From CAYFVR01 sp046541515 (lineage in GTDB: Bacteria; Desulfobacterota; Desulfobacteria; Desulfobacterales; Desulfococcaceae), in NCBI GenBank assembly GCA_046541515.1, contig JBKHDD010000057.1:1-25419 (forward strand): a stretch of 25,419 nucleotides of DNA, in the 5' to 3' direction. Each line of letters starts with the position of its first letter. The first letter of the stretch is position 1. This document shows positions 1 through 6,088 of the stretch, one piece after another. The notes beneath the pieces were generated by a model. The model was not told where the DNA came from. It saw nothing but the letters and a program-made list of their open reading frames with translations, and ran no database searches. The position numbers were made by a program, and so were the translations under genes.

Positions 1-110
1 CTCGACCTTCCATGCTTCCTGAAGGGCGCGATGGTATTCTAATTTCAATCCGGTGTAAACAACTTTTTCTTTGCGAGCCTGAAAAACGGGCTTTGGGGCC
101 GAAAAGCAGC

Positions 111-706
111 AAAAATTAGCTTACCCAAAATATGTTTGGCGAACCCAACGACCATTCGATTCAGTCGTCCTCGCCGCCGGCGACCGGCGCGCCCAGACGA
201 TAGCCCAGGCGAGAGAGGATGTTTCCGATGGTGTTTTCATTGGGCAACTGGTCGTCGGAATAGCCGAATTCGTCGATCAGGGTTTGCCGAACCCCTTTTG
301 CGGTGATTTTCCCTTGGGGAAAGTAGCCGGCAAAGGAAGGGTTCAAAATCCCGTCGGCATCCAGAATGGTTTTGATGTCCCGGGAAAGATGGGGCAACTT
401 TTCCTCGGTCTTTTTGTTTCCTCGGGCGGCGTAATTGTCGATGCACTTGATCCGGGTGGTCAGCTCCCGAATGCCTTTTTTGACCGTCTCCCGACCCCAG
501 CCGAATTCCCGCTCGGCTTTGCGGGCGTTTCCATCCAGCAGCTCCAAGGTCACCTCGGCGATAAACTCGCGCTTTTGCGCGCCCTTGAGCTTTCGGGCCG
601 TGTTCTTGATGACCGTCTTCACCGCTTCGGAAATTTCTCCTGTTTTGTCGGAACGGGACTCCGTCATCGCGGTTGCTATCCGATACAGTTGGGTAAACTA
701 TTTTTT
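111..706. mobile_element. 596-bp element with 18-bp terminal inverted repeats around a truncated transposase gene
   Basis: The left end (111-128, AAAAATTAGCTTACCCAA) and right end (689-706, TTGGGTAAACTATTTTTT) are inverted repeats matching at 16 of 18 positions. They enclose one ORF on the minus strand whose start lies 22 nt inside the right repeat, a layout typical of a compact insertion sequence. Only the helix-turn-helix half of the transposase is present, so this looks like an internally deleted, non-autonomous derivative with both ends kept. I could not see a convincing target-site duplication next to the repeats. That the repeats are true IS ends is inference. Confidence 0.5.
161..667 (-). 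pseudogene. ISAzo13-family transposase, N-terminal HTH part only (truncated)
   Basis: The 168-residue product resembles the N-terminal region of ISAzo13-type (Rhodopirellula-type) transposases. It has the stretch RKAEREFGWGRETVKKGIRE, which contains the DNA-binding helices, then ARGNKKTEEKLP, then TAKGVRQTLIDEFGYSDDQL and a final NILSRLGYRL. In full-length relatives GYRL leads on to a long DDE/RNase H-like catalytic domain. Here the frame stops ten residues later (GAPVAGGEDD), and no DDE segment is visible between the stop and the window edge. The product could at most bind DNA, perhaps the element ends, and cannot catalyse transposition alone. The start is 22 nt inside the right inverted repeat. 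It could instead be a stable HTH-only derivative and not a decaying fragment. The family call is recognition by eye. Confidence 0.65.
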
Positions 707-947
707 AGTCTCAATCCCCCTACCACCCGGACTGGTTCTTGTCAACGGCTTTTCTTCGCGGCCTCTTGCATCCCCTTTCCACAATCGATAAAATACCCAA
801 GATTTCGCCGGGCAAACGGCGGTTGACAATCTCTCTTCTGCCGTCGATGACGACCGAATATTCTAAAAAGGAACCAACAACCCCCACGCGGCATGGGCCG
901 CCCGCCATTGCGTCGGGGGCCGCCGCCTAAAAAGGGAGAATCCCATC

Positions 948-1673
948 TTGGACGAAAACCCCATTATGCCCCTCGGCCCCGCCGGCCGCTTTCGCTTTTC
1001 CTGCAATCCGGACGTGCCCTGCTTCAACGCCTGTTGCCGCGATCTGAACCAATTCCTGACGCCCTACGACATTCTGCGCCTGAAAACCGGTCTCGGTCTC
1101 CGGTCCGACGAATTTTTGGACCGCCATACCGCGACCCACATCGGCCCCGGTTCGGGCCTGCCGGTGGTGTGCCTCCGACAGGAGGCCGCAGAGGATTTCC
1201 GCTGCCCCTTCGTCTCCGCCGGGGGCTGCCAAGTGTACGAAGATCGGCCCAGCTCCTGCCGAATCTACCCGATGGTCCGCATGGCCGGACGGTCTCCCGA
1301 AACCGGGGAGCTGGCGGAGCAATACGGATTGATTCGCGAAGAACATTGCGCCGGCTTCCGGGAGGGGCCGGAATGGACGCCGGGCAAATGGGTGGAAGAC
1401 CAGGAGCTGGCCATTTACAATGAAATGAACGACCGGCTCATGGAGATCGTCGCCCTCAAAAACCGCCGCCCCGGCCCGCTGGACGCGCCCGGCCGCCAGA
1501 TGTTTCGGTTGGCCGCCTACGACCTGGATCGGTTCCGGGAAACAAAGCTGGAAACTGGCGAGCTGGCCGGAGAATTCGACGACGGAGCGCTGGCCGAGGC
1601 GCGGGAGGACGACACGGCCTTGCTCCGCATCTCCCTTGAATGGCTGAAACGGCAGCTTTTCAAGGCGTCCTGA
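948..1673 (+). CDS. YkgJ-family cysteine-cluster protein (putative Zn/Fe chelating)
   Basis: The 241-residue protein has the CxxCxxCC-type cluster of the YkgJ/UPF0153 family. Near the N-terminus C19, C25, C29 and C30 are followed by RDLNQFLTPYDILRLK. A second group lies in FRCPFVSAGGC and YEDRPSSCRIYP, and a late cysteine in EEHCAGF. These residues are predicted to bind zinc or an iron-sulfur cluster; the cellular role of the family is not established. The start is a TTG codon preceded by GGGAGA about nine bases upstream. It is the closest relative in the window of the protein at 2555-3340: the C-x5-C-x3-CC spacing and the RDLN.FL.PYD motif are identical in pattern. No signal peptide or membrane segment is seen, so it is probably cytoplasmic. 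An SDR-like gene follows 65 nt downstream on the same strand and may be co-transcribed. Confidence 0.8.
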   Translation: MDENPIMPLGPAGRFRFSCNPDVPCFNACCRDLNQFLTPYDILRLKTGLGLRSDEFLDRHTATHIGPGSGLPVVCLRQEAAEDFRCPFVSAGGCQVYEDRPSSCRIYPMVRMAGRSPETGELAEQYGLIREEHCAGFREGPEWTPGKWVEDQELAIYNEMNDRLMEIVALKNRRPGPLDAPGRQMFRLAAYDLDRFRETKLETGELAGEFDDGALAEAREDDTALLRISLEWLKRQLFKAS

Positions 1674-1738
1674 CGGCGACTTGCGGGCGTCGGAATGGGC
1701 TTGAGAAAAAAATCGGGAAACAGAAAGGAAGACGCCTC

Positions 1739-2554
1739 ATGACCCTTTCGGGGAAAACCGCCCTGGCGCTCGGGGCGGTCAAGGGCATCGGACGGGAAAT
1801 CGGACGGGCCCTGGCCGAGGACGGCGTCCGGTTGGCGCTGACCCATTTCGACTGGGAGGAAAGCCTGCCGGAGATGCGGACCGTTTTCGCCGAAAGCGGC
1901 GCGGACCACGAAATTTATCGGATCGACCTGCGGGACACGGACGCGATTCCGGTTCTGATGGAGCGGGTCGTCGACCGTTTCGGCGGCCTGGACATTCTGA
2001 TCAACAACATTGAGCGGGGCGGCTGGCCCGTGGTCCACGGCGCGTACGTCCGGGATCAGTGGGACCTGGAAATGGCCACCACCCTCCGGGCCAAGCAGTG
2101 GGTCTTTCAGGCGGCCCTGCCCCATCTCAAGGCGTCCGGCGACGGCGCGGCGATCAATTTCTCCTCCATCGCGGGGCTTGTCGGGAGAAGCGGTCCGGCC
2201 GGCCTGGTGTTCAACGACGGATACGCCGCCGCAAACCGGGGGATTTCCCTGCTGACGGAAACCTGGGCCCGGCTGGGCGCGCCGGAAGTGCGGGTCAACG
2301 AGATCATGTTGGGGCTGTTCGAAACCCGCCACGGGGAAAAGACGCGAGGATGGGGACTGCTGACGGAGGAACAACGGAAGGCCCTGGTGGATCACACGCT
2401 GCTGGGCCGAACCGGCAAGCTGGACGACGTGGTCCGCGCCGTCCGGTTTCTGCTGGCGGACGCGCCCTACATGACCGGTTCGGTGATCCGGCTGGACGGC
2501 GGCTACGTGCTGGGGGGAGAACCGACGCCGCCCATGCCGCCGGGCGTGGAATAA
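1739..2554 (+). CDS. SDR-fold protein with altered active-site motifs
   Basis: This 271-residue protein has the overall pattern of a classical short-chain dehydrogenase/reductase: a glycine-rich nucleotide loop (LGAVKGIG, residues 11-18), FGGLDILINN, the serine segment INFSSIAG (S142/S143), a Tyr at 162 and a closing TGSVIRLDGGYVLGG. Several signature positions are changed. The usual TGxxxGxG begins with Leu, NNAG reads NNIE, and the YxxxK motif reads YAAAN, so the catalytic lysine is Asn166. Family knowledge says this lysine lowers the Tyr pKa and contacts the nicotinamide ribose, so oxidoreductase activity may be lost or changed. I chose the ATG at 1739 because AAGGAAG lies just upstream; an in-frame ATG at 1640 would sit inside the preceding gene. 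The stop abuts the end of the convergent YkgJ gene with no gap. Substrate unknown. Confidence 0.8.
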   Translation: MTLSGKTALALGAVKGIGREIGRALAEDGVRLALTHFDWEESLPEMRTVFAESGADHEIYRIDLRDTDAIPVLMERVVDRFGGLDILINNIERGGWPVVHGAYVRDQWDLEMATTLRAKQWVFQAALPHLKASGDGAAINFSSIAGLVGRSGPAGLVFNDGYAAANRGISLLTETWARLGAPEVRVNEIMLGLFETRHGEKTRGWGLLTEEQRKALVDHTLLGRTGKLDDVVRAVRFLLADAPYMTGSVIRLDGGYVLGGEPTPPMPPGVE

Positions 2555-3340
2555 TCATTTCACCCGGAACCGCGTCGGCCGATCTCCCCAGACGAAAAAG
2601 CGAATCCACTCGAAGCCGAATTCCAGCATTTCCATGTCGCTGCGCCGCAGCTTTCGTTGCTGGTCCGGCTTCACCTTGTACCGCTTCAGAAAGCTGCTGC
2701 CGAAGACGAAGTCTCGAAAGGCGTCCAGATTGTAGGCGGCCATGAAGGCCATCCGGGCCTTGGTTCCCTCCGGCCCCTCCGCGCCCCAGGGATCGGCGGC
2801 CTGGAAGCGGCTGCGCAGCTCCGCCCAGCGGGCCGTCATCCGGTTGTGCCGATGGGCCTCCTGGTCGTCGGCCCAGGTTTGGGCGGTCCACTCGGTGTTC
2901 TCGTTCTGGCCTTCGCAAAACGGCGGCGGGCGGAAAAAATGGACCACCCGGGTGCGTTTTCCGCCGTCCTCGAACACCAGCCCCTGCTCCACCGGAAAGG
3001 TCCGGCAGGTGTCGGGGCGATCCGGATAGACCGTGCAACCCTCGTCGGTCAAAAACGGGCAGGTCTTTTCGGGGTTGTCGGCCATCCGGAGCATCGCCTC
3101 CGGAAAATGGCTGCCCGTCCGGAGAAACACGTCCACGTAATCGTCCAGAAATTGGCCGGAAGGAATGCCCAGGGAAGACCGCAGGCGCGACACGTCGTAG
3201 GGGTAGAGGAAAAGATTGAGGTCCCGGCAGCATCGGTTGAAGCAGCCGATCCCGGGATGGCAACGGAATTGGAACCGATCCCCCGGGCCCAGCAGCCGAC
3301 CGGGCACCTCGTCCATCCGGTCGAAATCGATTTTTTTCAT
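2555..3340 (-). CDS. YkgJ-family cysteine-cluster protein
   Basis: The 261-residue protein repeats the architecture of the gene at 948-1673: C27, C33, C37 and C38 (C-x5-C-x3-CC) followed by RDLNLFLYPYDVSRLR, then KTCPFLTDEGC and YPDRPDTCRTFP, and a late cysteine in PPFCEG. It probably binds zinc or an Fe-S cluster; function unknown. The start at 3340 is preceded by a purine-rich GGGAGGGGGA ribosome site. It overlaps the stop of the upstream YkgJ gene in the form ATGA, so the two are almost certainly translationally coupled. The reading frame stays open upstream to 3928, but that part is the shadow of the neighbouring gene. Its 3' end abuts the convergent SDR gene without spacing. The C-terminal half (AAYNLDAFRDFVF) also matches the first YkgJ protein (AAYDLDRFRETKL), supporting common descent. 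Confidence 0.8.
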   Translation of the reverse strand: MKKIDFDRMDEVPGRLLGPGDRFQFRCHPGIGCFNRCCRDLNLFLYPYDVSRLRSSLGIPSGQFLDDYVDVFLRTGSHFPEAMLRMADNPEKTCPFLTDEGCTVYPDRPDTCRTFPVEQGLVFEDGGKRTRVVHFFRPPPFCEGQNENTEWTAQTWADDQEAHRHNRMTARWAELRSRFQAADPWGAEGPEGTKARMAFMAAYNLDAFRDFVFGSSFLKRYKVKPDQQRKLRRSDMEMLEFGFEWIRFFVWGDRPTRFRVK

Positions 3341-3924
3341 TCCCCCTCCCTTCCAAAGGCCACCACCATTTCCGCCACCGTCATCCGAATCCGGTCCCGC
3401 CGGCCCAGGGCCGATTTCAGCTCCCCCTCCAGCCGGGCCAGCGCCCGGTAATGGCGAGTTCGATCCATGGGAACGGCGGCCGATTCGGGCACCCGCCGAT
3501 GATAGTCTTCGCAGCCGGGGGAATGGACCGCCGTGCCGTCCGGCCGCCGGAACGCGCTGGGAATCCCGTGCAGCCGGCAGATCATGGGGCGGCCTGCGTA
3601 AACCCGGCATCGCCCCTCCACGTTGAGCGGACACATGACCCGATCCCCCGCCTCTTGCGTCCGGCTCACCGCCTCGGCTTTGCGAAGGGCCGCGGCCTTT
3701 TCCTCCGGCGGCAAGGCCCGAAACGCCTCCCGCAGGAGCATAAATTCCGCCCAGGTATGGTGGTAAAACCGGGCGCGGCAGCAGTTGTCCGCGCAACCTT
3801 CGCAGGTGAAACCCGCGGCGTCGGCGGACCGGTCCCAGGCCCGGTCCATTTCCGCGAAAAGGGAACGGAGGCGGTCCAGCAAGGGCGGCAGGGCCGCGTC
3901 GTCCGGTGGAATCGTTTGCGTCAT
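3337..3924 (-). CDS. YkgJ-family cysteine-cluster protein, shorter variant
   Basis: This 195-residue protein carries a tighter version of the cluster (C41, C44, C48, C49 in FTCEGCADNCC), followed by VMCPLNVEGRC and YAGRPMICRLHGIP and then SPGCEDY. This is the classical CxxCxxxCC arrangement, with the later CPL...GRC.VY..RP..CR signature shared across the family. It differs from the other two YkgJ proteins in the window, which have a five-residue gap after the first Cys, so it is a more distant paralogue. The gene is the first of a two-gene minus-strand unit: its TGA overlaps the ATG of the next YkgJ gene. It starts just downstream of the 240-bp hairpin element at 3977-4216, which may therefore form or separate its promoter region. 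Metal binding is predicted; role unknown. Confidence 0.8.
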   Translation of the reverse strand: MTQTIPPDDAALPPLLDRLRSLFAEMDRAWDRSADAAGFTCEGCADNCCRARFYHHTWAEFMLLREAFRALPPEEKAAALRKAEAVSRTQEAGDRVMCPLNVEGRCRVYAGRPMICRLHGIPSAFRRPDGTAVHSPGCEDYHRRVPESAAVPMDRTRHYRALARLEGELKSALGRRDRIRMTVAEMVVAFGREGE

Positions 3925-3976
3925 TCAAGCGTCCCTATTTTTGACCGAGGAGAGCAAAAAATGCATGGGTTAGACG

Positions 3977-4216
3977 CAATACCGTTCATTTTGGACGGTT
4001 TGGGCGAATTTCCCATACAGCGCCTGGGAGCGACGAGTTGCACTCGTCGCCCGATACCGGGCCTCCGCCATTCGAAAGGTGCATATCGCCGCTCACGGAG
4101 GCTTGGTATCTTTTTTGGCGCCAATCGACTTGGGAAAAATGGTGGGGCCGCGTGGCATTCGCCCTTTGCCATTCCCCCAACATAATCCGTTTGAAACCCC
4201 AAAGTGAACGGTATTG
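3977..4216. mobile_element. 240-bp MITE-like non-coding element with terminal inverted repeats and direct-repeat flanks
   Basis: The ends are inverted copies: CAATACCGTTCATTTTGG at 3977-3994 and its reverse complement, with one mismatch, at 4199-4216 (17 of 18). Just outside lie direct repeats GGGTTAGACG (3967-3976) and GGGTTAGTCG (4217-4226), matching at 9 of 10, as expected for a target-site duplication. A second inner inverted pair, GGGCGAAT/ATTCGCCC, is at 4002-4009 and 4157-4164, so a single strand could fold over much of its length. The interior holds the REP-like hairpin at 4030-4050. No credible gene is inside. It fills the gap between the dGTPase gene and the YkgJ pair. The structure is seen directly; mobility is inferred. 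Confidence 0.6.
4003..4126 (+). repeat. REP-like dispersed repeat, copy A
   Basis: The core is CCTGGGAG followed by a hairpin at 4030-4050: a 9-bp perfect stem (GCGACGAGT/ACTCGTCGC) with a 3-nt TGC loop. The GGAG just 5' of the palindrome resembles the conserved tetranucleotide beside REP sequences mobilised by RAYT (TnpA-REP) transposases. The same core recurs at 21666-21765 together with a weaker shared left arm (GAATT....TACA) and right arm (CGCCGCTC...GG.AT.TTT.GG...CCAATC). No run of T follows the stem on either strand, so it is not an ordinary intrinsic terminator. Confidence 0.65.
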
Positions 4217-4245
4217 GGGTTAGTCGGGAAAATCTCCAGGCCGAT

Positions 4246-5322
4246 TCAGACGAGGGGCGTCGGAAAAAAGAGGCGGGAATAGAGATTCATGGCGTAGCGG
4301 TCGGTCATGCTGGCGATCAAATCGCAAACCGCCCGTTCGTAGGGCACGTCGGCGTCCAGCAGGTGTTCCATCTCCAACTTGGCCAATTCCCGAGCCAGCC
4401 CGTCGGCGTCCTCCATGAAAAAATTGTACAGCTCCGAAAGGATTTTCTTGGCCTTCACGAACTCCTTGTGCACCCGTTCAGAACGGTATACGTTCTCGTA
4501 AAGAAACTTTCGGAGGCCGGCCATGGCCCCGAACACCCGGTCGCTCATCCGAAGCCGGAGCGTTCCGCCGGCCGGGCCGCTGGAAAAGATGAAATCCCGC
4601 ATCATTGTGGTGGCCCGCTCCGAATGGGTGGTCCCCAGCACATCGATGCACTCCGCCGGCACCTGATCCGCCCGAATGACCCGGCTGCGGATGGCGTCGT
4701 CCAAGTCGTGGTTGAGATAGGCCATGATGTCGGCCACCCGCACCACCTGCCCTTCGAAGGTCGCCGGTCGTTTTTCCGGGTCGGCGGGGATAATCTCCCC
4801 GAAGGAACCTTTGGAATGCTTGCGGATGCCGTCCCGGACCTCGTAGGTCAGGTTCAGCCCCCAGCCCCGGTTTTCCAGAACGTCCACCACCCGCAGACTC
4901 TGCTCGTTGTGGGCGAACCGGCGGGAAAAAATCTCCCGCAAAGCGGTTTCTCCGCTGTGGCCGAAAGGGGTGTGGCCCAAATCATGCCCCAGGGAAATGG
5001 CTTCGGCCAGGTCCTCGTTGAGATAGAGGGCTCGGGCGAGGGTACGGGCGATCTGGGCCACCTCCAGCGTATGCGTCAGCCGGGTGCGATATTGATCCCC
5101 CAGCGGCGACAGGAAAACCTGGGTTTTGTATTTTAGACGTCGAAAGGCGTTGGAATAAAGGATCCGGTCCCGGTCGTGCTGAAAAACGGTGCGAACCGAC
5201 CGCGGCGGCTCCGGCCGGCGGCGCCCGCGGGACGCGGAGCTGAGACAGCCGAAGGGCGACATGAACCGGCGCTCGCGGGCCTCGAAATCCTCTCGGATGG
5301 ACATCGGCGCGTTCACTGGCAT
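4246..5322 (-). CDS. dgt: dGTPase-like HD-domain deoxynucleoside triphosphate triphosphohydrolase
   Basis: The 358-residue protein matches the short dGTPase-like family that hydrolyses dNTPs to deoxynucleosides and triphosphate. The N-terminal family signature EDFEARERRFMSPFGCLS is followed by RTVFQHDRDRILYSNAFRRL, LTHTLEVAQIAR with metal ligand H84, and LGHDLGHTPFGHSGE with H113-D114. Further on comes RVADIMAYLNHDLDDAIRS, which carries the later aspartate of the HD site. All expected metal-binding residues are present, so it is probably active in dNTP pool control. The ATG at 5322 is given; the ATG at 5304 (MSIREDFE) matches the usual family start better, and neither has a strong ribosome site. 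It is transcribed away from the HsdR-N-like gene, with a 5' gap of about 110 bp between the likely starts. The family's true substrate is often uncertain. Confidence 0.85.
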   Translation of the reverse strand: MPVNAPMSIREDFEARERRFMSPFGCLSSASRGRRRPEPPRSVRTVFQHDRDRILYSNAFRRLKYKTQVFLSPLGDQYRTRLTHTLEVAQIARTLARALYLNEDLAEAISLGHDLGHTPFGHSGETALREIFSRRFAHNEQSLRVVDVLENRGWGLNLTYEVRDGIRKHSKGSFGEIIPADPEKRPATFEGQVVRVADIMAYLNHDLDDAIRSRVIRADQVPAECIDVLGTTHSERATTMMRDFIFSSGPAGGTLRLRMSDRVFGAMAGLRKFLYENVYRSERVHKEFVKAKKILSELYNFFMEDADGLARELAKLEMEHLLDADVPYERAVCDLIASMTDRYAMNLYSRLFFPTPLV

Positions 5323-5431
5323 CCCGTCCCGTTTTTTGATGAAAAAGGGTAGATTATTTCACAGGGAAACCGGAAAGTAAAGAGTCGGCATGGGATCGTT
5401 TTCCCCGGCCGGCGGAAATGGGGAACGAACC

Positions 5432-5992
5432 ATGGAAGGACACCATCTGATTCTCGGAGAGCTGACCGATTTCCTCACCGGGGAAACCTTGGAGGACACC
5501 CTGGACGAGCGCCACCGGCAGAAAATCGCGCGATTCCTGGTGGAAAGACGGGGGTTTCGGCCATCGGACATCCGGCCCCGACGAATGCTGGAAGTGCGGG
5601 CGGGCGCGCTCGCGGGGCGGGTCCCGGTGGACCTGGTGGTGGAGGCGGCGGGCCGGGCGGCCATGGTGGTCAAATTCGGGCCGGGATCGCTGACCACCCG
5701 CCATCGGCCGGCCCTTGCCATCGCCCGGTTGATCGCCCCGGCCCCGGTTCCCGCGGCGGTGGTGACCAACGGCGAGGCGGCCGACGTGCTGGACGGAATT
5801 TCAGGGAAAGTCCTGGGTTCCGGATGGGAGGCCATCCCCGACCCGGAAACGCTGGCCCGGATGGCCCGATCCGCCGACGCCGCCCCCCTTTCCCCCAAGC
5901 GGGCGGAAATGGAGGCCCGCATCGTCTACGCCTACGAAATCGACGGGGCCTGCCCGTGCGATACCACGGTTTGTCGGATCAACGGGGCGTAA
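5432..5992 (+). CDS. Stand-alone HsdR N-terminal-like domain protein with cysteine tail
   Basis: This 186-residue protein resembles the HSDR_N_2 domain (type I restriction R-subunit N-terminus, PD-(D/E)XK fold) found alone in many Desulfobacterota. Visible segments are LVERRGFRPSDI, GRVPVDLVVEAAGRAAMVVK and RPALAIARLI, then VVTNGEAADVLDG. In active nucleases the last strand carries E-x-K; here it reads V-V-K, so the glutamate is missing and cleavage activity is doubtful. The C-terminus ends with a small cysteine group (ACPCDTTVC) that could bind a metal. No methylase, specificity or helicase gene is near, so it is not part of a restriction system here. The ATG at 5432 was preferred to the one at 5390 because GGGGAA lies upstream of it and the family homology begins there. 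Function unknown. Confidence 0.65.
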   Translation: MEGHHLILGELTDFLTGETLEDTLDERHRQKIARFLVERRGFRPSDIRPRRMLEVRAGALAGRVPVDLVVEAAGRAAMVVKFGPGSLTTRHRPALAIARLIAPAPVPAAVVTNGEAADVLDGISGKVLGSGWEAIPDPETLARMARSADAAPLSPKRAEMEARIVYAYEIDGACPCDTTVCRINGA

Positions 5993-6088
5993 TTCAGCAC
6001 AAAATTTCCAATGGACAATCGCGCCGGATGGACCGATGGCGCACCCGATATGCCATGGGAGGTTTGCGCCCAATGAAAAGCATTGGCC

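Noticed and set aside
823..828. TTGACA as the -35 of a promoter for the first YkgJ gene
   Set aside because: No acceptable -10 lies 16-18 bp downstream; the nearest AT-rich hexamer is about 30 bp away.
3921..4202. Open frames inside the 240-bp element on both strands
   Set aside because: They follow the repeat and not a gene: no ribosome site, no recognisable motif, and the same frame reproduces RRVQLVAPR at the second repeat copy simply because the DNA is repeated.
5432..5992. Type I restriction-modification system
   Set aside because: Only an HsdR-N-like domain with a defective catalytic motif is present; no hsdM, hsdS or helicase part is nearby.
6070..6086. Hairpin CCAATG/CATTGG just past the tamA stop as a terminator
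   Set aside because: Only six base pairs and no following T tract on the minus strand.
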